Origin: Haloferax namakaokahaiae | Lineage (GTDB): Archaea > Halobacteriota > Halobacteria > Halobacteriales > Haloferacaceae | Assembly (NCBI RefSeq): GCF_042663225.1 | Contig: NZ_JBHTAA010000001.1 | Span: 682,001-746,000, forward strand | DNA: 64,000 nucleotides | Direction: 5' to 3' | In this document: one piece after another, positions 17,233 through 25,980 of the stretch | Layout: each line of letters opens with the position of its first letter | Position numbering within the stretch: position 1 is the stretch's first letter | The notes under the pieces: generated by a model | Database searches by the model: none | Told to the model about the DNA's origin: nothing | Seen by the model: the letters and a program-made list of their open reading frames with translations, nothing else | Position numbers and translations under genes: made by a program

Positions 17233-19344
17233 TCACGCGGCAGCGACGAGCGTCGCCGCGACCTCGACCAGTTCTTCGGCTTCTGTGTCGCTCACGGAAA
17301 CACCACTGTAGGCTGCTTTCTCGTATCCGGCGGTGAGCGTTTCGAGCAGGTCGCCGTCTGCGACGCCGGCCGCGACACAGCGGTCTGCGAACTCCCAGTG
17401 CGTCGCCGAGTCGTCGATATCTGCGGCATCAGCGAGCGCACGACGAACCGCGGTGTACGCGACGACGACCGCGTCAGTCTGATTACCTGCCGAGCGCATC
17501 GCTCTGGCCGACTCCAACGGCGTCGTCTCGGTCGTGAGGTCGAGTTCGCCTTCCGCTGTGTCCCCCAACGAAGACAGGTCGGCATCCACCATCTCCGGGA
17601 CCTCGGTGGCGGTCCGTCGCCGAAGCAGCACCACTGTCGCCAGTCCGACGAAACCAACCGCCGCCGCGGCCCAGAGGAAGTCCGTCACCGAGGGTGGAAA
17701 CCCAGCACTCAGACCGCCGGCGTTCGATGCGTCCACGGGCGACCCGCCAGTCTCGACCGATTCGACACTCGTCGTCGCCGACGACGATTCGAGGTTCGTC
17801 CCGCCGCCGTCGAATTCGACCGTAATCGTCGCGCTCTCGTTGCTCGCCCCTGTAGGCGGGCGGACTGCCGTTCGATAGGTCCCCGACCCATCGGTCGTCG
17901 TCGTCAGCGTTCGATTCCCGATGTGAACGACGACTGGTTGGCCATCGACGGGGTCGCCTTCTCGTGTCGAGAGCGCCCCCTGCACGACGAGCGACCCACC
18001 CTCTGCAGGGCGAGCAGTCGCGTCGAGAGCGGTCTGTTCGCTCGTGATATCGACGTTCGTCGTCACTGGGTCGAACCCGACTGCGAGCGGCTCCCGACTC
18101 GGGGCGACCCGAACTGTCGCATCACCTGTCGAGACCGACGCGCCGACCGTCCCAGTGAGCGTCACGTTTCCGGTCGCTTTCGTCGCCCCCGTCACGAGTT
18201 TCGACCCGGCCAACGACGCCGAAATCGGGAAGCGACGAACGGGCGTCTCGTTGACGACCAGAGCGACATCGACGGCCAGCGTATCGGCGTAGCCATACGC
18301 GGAGCGGGCGGGTTCGGTCACCCGTGCTGTGGCATCGGTCTGTGTAATCGACACGGCGAGCGAGCGCGTCGTCGTCCGGTAGAGAGAGGTGCTCGCCGGG
18401 CGGTAGTGGACAGTCAGCGTCGAGGTGTTCACCGGCACGCGCGTCGGTCGGTAGGTGAGCGTGAACGACCCATCCGCACGGACGGGAGTTCGAATCGTCT
18501 GCTTCCCAATCGTGAATCGAGCGGTGTCTACGTCAACTGGCGTCCCGTTCTCGGCTACGAGCGTCCCCGACAGCACGAACGGGTCGGTGAACGATATCTC
18601 CTGGTCGTACGATTCGACCGCCATCCGCGTATCGACGAACTCGCGTTCGACGACGGCGTCTCGCTGTTCCGAGACGTTGGCCTGAATCGACGCGAGTCGC
18701 GTCTGACTCTCCGAGAGGTCGCTGCCCGTCCGGTTCGAGATAACCGCGAACGCGGTCGAAATTCGGGCAGACTGCCGCTCGGCATCGTCGGCCAACCGTG
18801 TCAGTCTCCGGGCGAGTTCACGAGCACGGGCGTCGTCGCCGGCTTGCTTCGCCGCTCGATAGGCGCTTCGCGTCTCCCGGAACGACTGGACCGTCTCGAT
18901 GTACGCTCGTTGCGTCTCTTGGACCGTCGCGTACTGGTCGCCGGCACCGTCTCCATCGGTCTCACCATCGACCTCGACGTACTTGCCGAGTGAGTCGTCG
19001 TAGTCGTCGCCGAGTGCAGCCTTGGCCGCGTCGTACTGCCGTTGGCTGAGTGCGACCGTACTCGCGTCGATGTCGGTGTTCATCCGTCCGGAGAGATACG
19101 AGAGGAGGGTGTCGAGTTCGTTCTCGTCGTCAACCTCGTCGGGATTCTCGTGGATGACCTGACTACTGTTGTTGGTGGGCGTCGTCTGTTGGCCGAAGAA
19201 CTGCGGTGAGCGGACGGTCGGCTGCGAGACACCGACCTCGCCGTCTTCGTGCGGAACAGTCGCCACCGCAGGTGAGACGAACGCACTCAACACGACGAGC
19301 GTGGCCCACAGTAGACGAAGCTCTACTTCCCAATCTCTACGCAC
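17233..19344 (-). CDS. Secreted/membrane protein with Ig-like repeats and C-terminal DUF4129-like domain
   Basis: 703 residues from GTG 19344. The frame stays open upstream to 20061 but there overlaps the DUF58 gene, so I trimmed it. The signal sequence is LRLLWATLVVLSAFVSPAVA. A helical region follows (~100-220: QRAYIETVQSFRETRSAYRAAKQ), then several beta/Ig-like units with 'VRADGSFTLTYRPT' and 'TDGSGTYRTAVRPPTGAS'. A single membrane helix (~575-600, FLWAAAAVGFVGLATVVLL) leads to a cytoplasmic helical DUF4129-like tail (VVVAYTAVRRALADAADID ... TLTAGYEKAAYSG). It lies divergent to the DUF58 gene of a MoxR cluster, the usual company of DUF4129 proteins, and may link envelope stress sensing to that system. 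Confidence 0.82.
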   Translation of the reverse strand: MRRDWEVELRLLWATLVVLSAFVSPAVATVPHEDGEVGVSQPTVRSPQFFGQQTTPTNNSSQVIHENPDEVDDENELDTLLSYLSGRMNTDIDASTVALSQRQYDAAKAALGDDYDDSLGKYVEVDGETDGDGAGDQYATVQETQRAYIETVQSFRETRSAYRAAKQAGDDARARELARRLTRLADDAERQSARISTAFAVISNRTGSDLSESQTRLASIQANVSEQRDAVVEREFVDTRMAVESYDQEISFTDPFVLSGTLVAENGTPVDVDTARFTIGKQTIRTPVRADGSFTLTYRPTRVPVNTSTLTVHYRPASTSLYRTTTRSLAVSITQTDATARVTEPARSAYGYADTLAVDVALVVNETPVRRFPISASLAGSKLVTGATKATGNVTLTGTVGASVSTGDATVRVAPSREPLAVGFDPVTTNVDITSEQTALDATARPAEGGSLVVQGALSTREGDPVDGQPVVVHIGNRTLTTTTDGSGTYRTAVRPPTGASNESATITVEFDGGGTNLESSSATTSVESVETGGSPVDASNAGGLSAGFPPSVTDFLWAAAAVGFVGLATVVLLRRRTATEVPEMVDADLSSLGDTAEGELDLTTETTPLESARAMRSAGNQTDAVVVAYTAVRRALADAADIDDSATHWEFADRCVAAGVADGDLLETLTAGYEKAAYSGVSVSDTEAEELVEVAATLVAAA

Positions 19345-19432
19345 TACTCGTAGCCAAACGGGCGACTGTATTGGATTTTCGCATTCGGTCGAACGCAAAC
19401 ATTCAATTGCGGTGCCACGAATCACTGTGACG

Positions 19433-20851
19433 ATGGTACCGACCCGCCGGTGGACAGTGTTCGCTGGGGCCGCGTGTTTCTTCGTCGTCTTCGCCGTCAT
19501 CCTCGACGAACCCGCCCCGCTGTTCGCCGCGGGTGGACTCACCGCGTGGCTCCTCGCCGCGCAACTCGATTCGTTTCGGACGATGGCCGCCGCAGACGAC
19601 GCGCTCTCGACGAGCGTGTCGGTCGAGCCATCGACCGTCCCCGTCGGCAACCAGGCCGTCGTCACCCTCGCTGCGTCGCTCGCGTCCACGATAGACGCAC
19701 CCCTCGACGTCGAACTCGCATCGCCGCCGAGCGTCGATGTGGTCGCCGAAGAACAGCGACACCTCAGGGTCGAAGCCGGCGAGGCGTCCGGGTCAACCGT
19801 GTGTCGCATCTCGTGCCCCGTTGCCGGCCACGTCTCGTTCGACACCCTCCGTGTCACGCTGCGAGGCCGACTAGGTCTCTTCACGGAGACGACGACCGTC
19901 GAGACCGACGCGACGTGTCTCGTCGAGCCACCGTCTCCTGACGGAATCCACGTCGGACAGGGCGGTGAACGGACCGGAACGATATTCGGCGAGCACGCCA
20001 GCACGCAGAGCGGACCTGGGTTAGTCCCGCACGAGACGCGGCGATACCTTCCCGGAGACACGCTCTCGCAGATCGACTGGCGAACGACCGCACGGATGAA
20101 CTACCCGCACATCCGCGAGTTCGAATCGGAGTCCGACCTCCTCCTCTCGCTCGTCGTCGATGTCGGGTCCAACATGGCCGCGGGGCCAGACGGGCGAACG
20201 ATGTTCGCCTACGCGCGCGAGGTCGCACTCGGACTGGTCGAGACTGCGGCGTCCTACAACGACCCTCTCTCGGTACGACTCGTGACCGACGAGGGAACCG
20301 CCTGGGAGTTCGGGCCGTCGTCCTCGTCGAACGCGTATCACGAGAGTCGCCGGGAACTCCTCGCGTTCGACCCTCCATCGGGGGCCACGCACTCGTCCAA
20401 GTCGGCCAGCCCACTCGCCCCGGCGGACGCGCTCGCTCGACGCGAGACGCTCGAAACCGACGATTCGCCGTTCGCAACCACGCTCCGGCCGTATCTCTCC
20501 GCGTCGAGGACGTACCTCTCGCGCGTCAGTGAACGGCCGCTGTTCGATGCGGTCAAGACGGCGTGTCACCGCGTCGATGGCGACGACCACCTCGTCCTCG
20601 TCACCGACGACACGTCGAACGTCGAGACGTACGAGGCGGCCGTGGTCGCCTCACAACGCTGTACCCAGACGACGGTGTTTCTCACGCCGACCGCGCTGTT
20701 CGCGGAGGCACCCACCGACCGGAGTCGGTTGGTGGCGTTCGAGGAGTTCCGCCAGCGCCTCGACGGATTGCCGTCCGTCGAAGCGTACGAAATCGCACCA
20801 CGAACCGCCCTCGAAAGAGCGACTACCGACACGAAGACCCCGACCACGTGA
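19433..20851 (+). CDS. DUF58 domain membrane protein (MoxR partner)
   Basis: 472 residues. Two N-terminal helices (WTVFAGAACFFVVFAVIL and the next ~20 residues) precede a beta domain. The DUF58 core then has the signature REFESESDLLLSLVVDVGSNMAAG after YLPGDTLSQIDWRTTARM, a von Willebrand A-like fold with DVGSN at the MIDAS position (canonical DxSxS is degraded). DUF58 proteins work with MoxR AAA+ ATPases, here on the opposite strand. Start at ATG 19433; GTG 19427 is also possible. It is the first of three overlapping plus-strand genes. Confidence 0.86.
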   Translation: MVPTRRWTVFAGAACFFVVFAVILDEPAPLFAAGGLTAWLLAAQLDSFRTMAAADDALSTSVSVEPSTVPVGNQAVVTLAASLASTIDAPLDVELASPPSVDVVAEEQRHLRVEAGEASGSTVCRISCPVAGHVSFDTLRVTLRGRLGLFTETTTVETDATCLVEPPSPDGIHVGQGGERTGTIFGEHASTQSGPGLVPHETRRYLPGDTLSQIDWRTTARMNYPHIREFESESDLLLSLVVDVGSNMAAGPDGRTMFAYAREVALGLVETAASYNDPLSVRLVTDEGTAWEFGPSSSSNAYHESRRELLAFDPPSGATHSSKSASPLAPADALARRETLETDDSPFATTLRPYLSASRTYLSRVSERPLFDAVKTACHRVDGDDHLVLVTDDTSNVETYEAAVVASQRCTQTTVFLTPTALFAEAPTDRSRLVAFEEFRQRLDGLPSVEAYEIAPRTALERATTDTKTPTT

Positions 20852-20856
20852 TTCCG

Positions 20857-21363
20857 ATGCCCGACAGACACACGAGCGAACCGACTGTGCCGACCATTCG
20901 AGACGTCGTAGATTCGAACGAACTGACGCCGGTAGACGGGGTCGGTGTCGTCGCGTTCACCGCGGTGGCGACCCTCACTCACGGCGCGGCGGGCGCGCTC
21001 GCCGGATGCATCGTCCTCGTGATAGCGGCGCTGACAGCCGGTCCCACGGCGTTCGTCGCCGCCCAACTGTTACTCGTTACCGTGTTCTCGCAATGGAGTC
21101 CAGCGACGTTCGCCGCGGCGCAGGGTGCCGTCTTCCCGCTCCTCGCGGGTAGTATTCGTTCGCGCCTCATCTCTCGCCGCCTCGTCGGCTTGACAGTCGC
21201 CTACGTCGGCACCCTCGGCGTCGTCTGGGCGCTCGTCACGAACCTCCGATGGCTCTGGCAGGCCGGCGTGCTGTTCGTCGTCGCCGCCGCGGTGAGTTCG
21301 TACGCGATTCATCGGTACGAACGCGTCTCGCTCGGACTCGTGAACGCGGAGGGGAACCGATGA
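20857..21363 (+). CDS. Small polytopic membrane protein of the DUF58 operon
   Basis: About 168 residues from ATG 20857, or 171 from GTG 20848. The latter would overlap the DUF58 TGA as GTGA and gives translational coupling. It has roughly five hydrophobic helices (GVVAFTAVATLTHGAAGALAG, CIVLVIAALTAG, FVAAQLLLVTVFS, etc.) and a short acidic N-terminus. The family is not recognised. Its stop overlaps the next ATG (ATGA). It is likely a membrane partner in the MoxR-DUF58 complex, by gene order. Confidence 0.78.
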   Translation: MPDRHTSEPTVPTIRDVVDSNELTPVDGVGVVAFTAVATLTHGAAGALAGCIVLVIAALTAGPTAFVAAQLLLVTVFSQWSPATFAAAQGAVFPLLAGSIRSRLISRRLVGLTVAYVGTLGVVWALVTNLRWLWQAGVLFVVAAAVSSYAIHRYERVSLGLVNAEGNR

Positions 21364-22310
21364 GCATCGACGGTTTCGACGAGCGAGCGGACGACCACCG
21401 AGCGGACGGCCACCGAGCGAACGACCACCGAGCGGACAGCCACCGAACCGACGTGGCCGCAGACGAGCACCTCGACAGTGACGCGTCAGACGACGTCGCA
21501 GCACTTCGCCGTGAGAATGCTCGACTTCGCCAACGGTACGCCGACGTTCGGAAGAATCAGTATCGACAGACGTCACTCGCCCTCTTCGCACTCGGCGTCG
21601 TCGGCGTCGTGAGCGCCGCGCTCGTCCCACCCGTCCGCGAGACGCTGCTCGTCCTGGGTGCGATTGGCCTGTTCGCCGCGGCGGTCACGCGATACGTGAG
21701 TCCCGAGCAGTTCATCCCCGTCGGCGTCGGGTCGTCGGTCTATCGCACGCAGGCACGAAACGCCGACGCCATCGCCGACGAACTCGGCCTGCAAGACGCG
21801 CGCGTGTACGTCCCCGACGACGACGACCGAGCGACGGTTCGACTGTTCGTCCCCGAGCGTCGGTCGTACACGGTTCCGGAACCGGACGCACTCCGTGAGA
21901 CGTTCGTCATCACCGACGACGAGACCGAACGCGGCGTGGCGTTCGCGCCGAGTGGTGCCGGTCTCTTCGACGAGTTCGAAGAGAGCCGAGACGGACCGCT
22001 CGGTGACGACCCGGCGACACTCGCTCGACAGGCGACCGACGCGCTCGTCGAACTCTTCGAGCTCGTGGAGACCGCGGACGCAGAAACTGACCGCGAGCAC
22101 GGCCGACTGACGGTTCGCGTCGGCTCCTGTCGATTCGGGTCGGCGGCGACGTTCGATACGCCCGTCGCCTCGTTCGTCGCGGTCACCGTCGCCCGCGGAC
22201 TCGACGTGCCGGTCACCGCCGAAGTCACGTCGAGCGACGACACCGACTTCGTGGTGACCTGTCGCTGGGACCCAGCGGACACCACGAACGCGACAGTTGG
22301 AGAAACGTAG
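21360..22310 (+). CDS. Membrane protein with N-terminal HRAD repeats, DUF58 operon
   Basis: 316 residues from the ATG that overlaps the previous stop. Residues 12-31 are four pentapeptide copies of [DGS]HR[AT][DN]. A short coiled coil (VAALRRENARLRQRYADVRKNQY, ~50-70) is followed by two membrane helices (~72-115) and a soluble C-terminal alpha/beta domain of about 200 residues rich in acidic residues. No family is recognised with confidence. As the last gene of the DUF58 operon it presumably acts at the membrane with it. It is convergent with the MoxR gene. Confidence 0.8.
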   Translation: MSIDGFDERADDHRADGHRANDHRADSHRTDVAADEHLDSDASDDVAALRRENARLRQRYADVRKNQYRQTSLALFALGVVGVVSAALVPPVRETLLVLGAIGLFAAAVTRYVSPEQFIPVGVGSSVYRTQARNADAIADELGLQDARVYVPDDDDRATVRLFVPERRSYTVPEPDALRETFVITDDETERGVAFAPSGAGLFDEFEESRDGPLGDDPATLARQATDALVELFELVETADAETDREHGRLTVRVGSCRFGSAATFDTPVASFVAVTVARGLDVPVTAEVTSSDDTDFVVTCRWDPADTTNATVGET

Positions 22311-22348
22311 CCGTCGCCGAGAGCTTCAGTCGTAGCCGTCGCCGACAT

Positions 22349-23335
22349 TCAGTCGTCGTCCGCAGTCGAGACCGGCAGCGATTCGGGACGCTCGATACCC
22401 GGCATCGAAACGGTCGAGACGACTTCCGCGACGAGTTCGCGCGGGGTGCGACCGCTGATGTCGGCTTCCGTCCCGAGGACGAGTCGGTGAGAGAGAATCA
22501 GTGGTGCGAGTCGTTTCACGTCGTCTGGAATCACGTAGGCGCGCCCCCGAATCGCGGCCGCGGCCTTGCTCGTATGGAGAAACGCGAGTGAGGCACGCGG
22601 TGAGGCACCGAAGTCGATTGCCTCGTGGTCGCGCGTCGCCGCGACCAGGTCGAGGATGTAGTCGAACACCTTGTCGTCTACGTGGACGTCTTTGACGACC
22701 GACCGAGCGGCACCGATGTCGGCGTCGTCGATGACGGTCGAGATGTCCGTCGGTTTCAGCGACGGTTCGTGGTGGAACCGTTCGAGAATCTCGCGTTCGG
22801 CGGCGCGCTCGGGAACGTCAACGACGACTTTGAACTGGAAGCGGTCGCGCTGTGCTTCCGGGAGGTTGAACGTCCCTTCGTACTCGATCGGGTTCTGCGT
22901 CGCCACCACCACGAACGGTTTCGGGAGGTGGAGCGTCTCGCCTTCGATGGTCACCTGCCCTTCTTCCATGGCCTCCAACAGCGCCGACTGGGTCTTCGGC
23001 GTCGCGCGGTTAATCTCGTCGGCGAGCACGACGTTCGAGAACACCGGTCCGCGTTGGAGGTCGAACTCGCCGCGGTTCTCGCGGTAGATGTGCGTCCCGG
23101 TGATGTCCGCGGGGAGCACGTCCGGCGTCATCTGAATTCGCTGGTAGTCGAGGTTGCCGGCGTGTGCGAAGAGGTTCGCAATCGTCGTCTTGGCGACACC
23201 GGGAACGCCTTCGAGGAGGACGTGGCCATTCGTGAGTAACGCGATTGTGAGGGCTTCTATCGCGTCTTCGTTCCCGACGAGGACCTCCGATGTCTCGTCG
23301 AGGATGGCCGAATATAGCGCTTCGGGAGCGGTCAT
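22349..23335 (-). CDS. moxR: MoxR family AAA+ ATPase
   Basis: 328 residues, the usual length. Walker A is GVPGVAKTT (~45-53), Walker B VVLADEINRA, sensor 1 ATQNPIEYEG, and the C-terminal lid is AAA_lid-2-like (ALAFLHTSKAAAAIRGRAYVIPDDV, with 'S' variant). MoxR ATPases act as chaperones that fit cofactors or remodel envelope proteins together with DUF58/VWA partners. It is the last gene of a minus-strand set (91-aa membrane protein, DUF4350, MoxR). The DUF58 gene lies on the plus strand and converges, so the cluster is split into two operons. Confidence 0.92.
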   Translation of the reverse strand: MTAPEALYSAILDETSEVLVGNEDAIEALTIALLTNGHVLLEGVPGVAKTTIANLFAHAGNLDYQRIQMTPDVLPADITGTHIYRENRGEFDLQRGPVFSNVVLADEINRATPKTQSALLEAMEEGQVTIEGETLHLPKPFVVVATQNPIEYEGTFNLPEAQRDRFQFKVVVDVPERAAEREILERFHHEPSLKPTDISTVIDDADIGAARSVVKDVHVDDKVFDYILDLVAATRDHEAIDFGASPRASLAFLHTSKAAAAIRGRAYVIPDDVKRLAPLILSHRLVLGTEADISGRTPRELVAEVVSTVSMPGIERPESLPVSTADDD

Positions 23336-23422
23336 TCTTACTGCTACTGCGGCCGGTGGTCACATATAATTGCGGTCTTTCGACACGTCGCCGCGACACG
23401 TCGGTCCGGTGCTAACCCCGTG

Positions 23423-24331
23423 CTACGACGCCCCCGAGCGCCTCCGTCCGAGGGCGACGACGATACTGAGTCCACCGGCACCGAACACCAACTGGAGCAG
23501 GGGTGACGCACGAATCGCGTGCAGTGCGACCTGTAGCGGCGGCCGTTCGTCCACGTGCGAAACGTCTACGAGCAACGACTCGTGTTGACCGACCAGTGCC
23601 TCGACGAACGCGCGGTTGTCGGAGCGTTCGAGCATCGAGTTGATGAACAGACTCGGGTCGCCGACGACGACTACCTCGCCCGACCCGAGCCGTTCGACGG
23701 ACACCACCGGGTACGACCGGAGCGTCTCGTTCTCGTCGAGGGTGGCGTCGCCGTCGCGGTCGAGATACGAGAAGTTCGACGAGCGGGCGAGCACGGTCGC
23801 CCCATTCGGCTCGATGGTCGTCGGGTGATTCAGCGTGAGTTGGTCCACGTCACGGGCGAGTGGGTCCGACGCTGTCCGGGTCGCTATCGGAAGCGACCCG
23901 GTCTTGTACTGGTGTCTGTCGTCCCGAAGCGGCGTCCCGTTGACTCGCGCACGGGCACCGAGTCGGGCGAGCAGGTCGTTACTGTTGGGTCTGAAGTCGT
24001 CGGCGACGACGAGCGTCCCGCCGCTCTTGACGAACGATTCGATGCGAGTCGCTTCGGCGGTCGTGTAGCCCCGTTCGGGCGAGACGACGAACGCGACCGT
24101 CTCGGGCGCACTCACGTCGTCGTACTCGGTGGTGTTGTAGACGACGGTCGATTCCGTCTCGGCGTCCGCAGCGACGTCACGAATTCCGGAACCGCCGTCC
24201 CACGCGGTGTTGAACGCGCCGTAGGTGGACGCCGAGGTGCTGGTCCCGAAGCCGACAGTGAGGAGTAACGCGAGACAGAGACCGACGACGAGAAGGGTCG
24301 GAGTGCCGACCTCACGTGACCCGATGCGCAC
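23423..24331 (-). CDS. DUF4350 domain protein
   Basis: 302 residues. An N-terminal helix (TLLVVGLCLALLLTVGFG) is followed by a Rossmann-like DUF4350 domain: VAFVVSPERGYTTAEATRIESFVKSGGTLVVADDF, then VVSVERLGSGEVVVVGDPSLFINSML. A C-terminal membrane helix (LLQLVFGAGGLSIVVALGRRR) ends it. DUF4350 proteins accompany MoxR/DUF58/DUF4129 in many bacteria and archaea; the domain resembles class-I glutamine-amidotransferase-like folds but without an obvious catalytic Cys. It starts at GTG 24331 immediately after the TGA of the upstream 91-residue gene (TGAGTG). Confidence 0.88.
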   Translation of the reverse strand: MRIGSREVGTPTLLVVGLCLALLLTVGFGTSTSASTYGAFNTAWDGGSGIRDVAADAETESTVVYNTTEYDDVSAPETVAFVVSPERGYTTAEATRIESFVKSGGTLVVADDFRPNSNDLLARLGARARVNGTPLRDDRHQYKTGSLPIATRTASDPLARDVDQLTLNHPTTIEPNGATVLARSSNFSYLDRDGDATLDENETLRSYPVVSVERLGSGEVVVVGDPSLFINSMLERSDNRAFVEALVGQHESLLVDVSHVDERPPLQVALHAIRASPLLQLVFGAGGLSIVVALGRRRSGAS

Positions 24332-24607
24332 TCAGAGCACCCCCGGCGGGAGGATATCGAGAATCCGTCGGACGACGATGTAGCCGAAGACGACGAGACC
24401 GCCGCCGATGACCCACAGGAGTCGCCGTCGCCACGTCGGCGTCACTCCGATGGGTGCGGTGAGTTCCACGACGACGAGAAAGCCGATGAGCGACACGACG
24501 AACACCAACTCGTAGGACAGCGAGTCGAGGAGGACGAGCACGAGCGTCGCTCCGAGCATCCAGGCGAGTTGCGCGCGGAGGAACCGCTCGCGTCGTGCCG
24601 TTGCCAT
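24332..24607 (-). CDS. Small membrane protein heading the DUF4350-MoxR operon
   Basis: 91 residues, basic N-terminus (MATARRERFLRAQ), three hydrophobic helices (LAWMLGATLVLVLLDSL, ELVFVVSLIGFLVVVELT, LLWVIGGGLVVFGYIVV). No family name can be given. Its stop directly abuts the GTG of the DUF4350 gene, so they are co-transcribed. It is probably a small membrane subunit of the MoxR cluster. Confidence 0.8.
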   Translation of the reverse strand: MATARRERFLRAQLAWMLGATLVLVLLDSLSYELVFVVSLIGFLVVVELTAPIGVTPTWRRRLLWVIGGGLVVFGYIVVRRILDILPPGVL

Positions 24608-24723
24608 ACACTCTCGTGGTGGGGCGGGGATAACTAAACTATCGCTTGCCAGACAGGCGAGCGTGAGGTGGGAGTGAGAGGAGAGTTCAGAGGAGTGAGG
24701 GGAGAGGACAGACGACCCGAGCG

Positions 24724-25980
24724 TTACAGATGGTCGAGCGGTCTGATACTCGAAATCTGCCGACTGACGGCGAGCGAGGAGACGACGCTCACGACGAACG
24801 CGATGGCGAAGCCGCCCGCGAGAACCGACACGGGGAGGGTGACGAGGTCACCGAAGCCGACGAGGAGTTCGGCCATGCGATTCAATCCCCGTGCGGCCGG
24901 GAAACTCAACGCGACGCCGAGTAGGCCGCCGACCGTTCCCAGGAACAGCGCCTGAAAGACGAGCGTCGTCGAGAGCGTCGAAGAGGACGTGCCGAGGGCT
25001 TTCAGCGCGGCGAACTCGCGTTGCTGCTGGTAGACGTGCGATAATAGGATGTTCACGGTGAGTGCGAGCCCGGCGAACAGCGCGAGGAAGACGAGACTCG
25101 CGCCCGCCGCCATGAGCACCGCCTGGTCGCGGAGGAGTTCGGCGAGTTGTTCCTCGTTGGTTCGCACGTCGTAGTCCGGGTACGCCGATTCGAGTTCGGT
25201 TGCGACGGTCTCCGGGTCCGCACCGTCTTCGACCGTGAGCGTGACGAGCGTCGCCTCGTCCGACCCGGTCGTTCCAGTGATCTCCTGAAGTTCGCTCAGG
25301 TGGACGACGACGCTCGGCGCGCCGAGGAACCGAGAGAACGTCGGCGAGATACCGACGACAGTGAACTCGTTTTCGCGGGCGATTCCGGTCGTTCCGCCGA
25401 TGTACAGCGAGTCGCCGACGGAGATGTTCATCATCTCGGCCGTCCGCTGGTCGATGACCACCTCGTGGGTCATCGGTCCCGAGTAGTCCCCGTCGGCGTA
25501 GTGCACGTCCGGTGAACTGAATCCAGAGCCGTTGGTAATCTGAACAGACCCGCCTCGCGCGGGCGCGCCGACGCCGACGAGCGTCTCGTAGTCCGACGAG
25601 TTCGACCTGACGTACACCGTCTGGAAGGCCATCGGTGCGGCCACCCGAACGTCGTCGCGGGCGTTCAACTCGGCTTCTAACTCGTGTGCACCGACGATGG
25701 TGTTCTCGAACCCACCGACGCCGGTCGGCGAGAATCTGACCGGGCCGCCGGTCATCCAGATGTCGCGGCCGGCCGAGTCGAACTTCTGTTGGCCCGTCTC
25801 GATGACGCCGAGACCGGTTCCGGCGAGGAGTGTCGCGGCGAGGACGGCGAGCGTGATTCCGAGGACCGTGAGCACCGTCCGACCGCGGGCGTGGTCCAGT
25901 TGCGCGACTGCGAGTCCTGCCGCGGCACGAACCCGAGCGAGGCGCGGGAACGTCGCGGACTCGGGTGTCGAATCAGTCAC
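24724..25980 (-). CDS. ABC transporter permease, MacB/FtsX family
   Basis: 418 residues. One N-terminal helix (~38-60, TVLTVLGITLAVLAATLLAGTG) is followed by a large extracytoplasmic MacB_PCD-like domain (~70-280) and three C-terminal helices forming the FtsX domain (LVFLALFAGLALTVNILLSHV ... ). This is the four-helix MacB/LolC topology typical of transporters that move lipoproteins, peptides or drugs, or act as mechanotransmitters. It overlaps the second permease by 8 bp, and the ATPase lies two genes upstream: a three-gene operon. The substrate is unknown. Confidence 0.9.
   Translation of the reverse strand: MTDSTPESATFPRLARVRAAAGLAVAQLDHARGRTVLTVLGITLAVLAATLLAGTGLGVIETGQQKFDSAGRDIWMTGGPVRFSPTGVGGFENTIVGAHELEAELNARDDVRVAAPMAFQTVYVRSNSSDYETLVGVGAPARGGSVQITNGSGFSSPDVHYADGDYSGPMTHEVVIDQRTAEMMNISVGDSLYIGGTTGIARENEFTVVGISPTFSRFLGAPSVVVHLSELQEITGTTGSDEATLVTLTVEDGADPETVATELESAYPDYDVRTNEEQLAELLRDQAVLMAAGASLVFLALFAGLALTVNILLSHVYQQQREFAALKALGTSSSTLSTTLVFQALFLGTVGGLLGVALSFPAARGLNRMAELLVGFGDLVTLPVSVLAGGFAIAFVVSVVSSLAVSRQISSIRPLDHL

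Noticed and set aside
19345..20061. N-terminal extension of the DUF4129-like ORF
   Set aside because: It overlaps the DUF58 gene antisense, lacks acidic composition, and a signal peptide begins just after GTG 19344.
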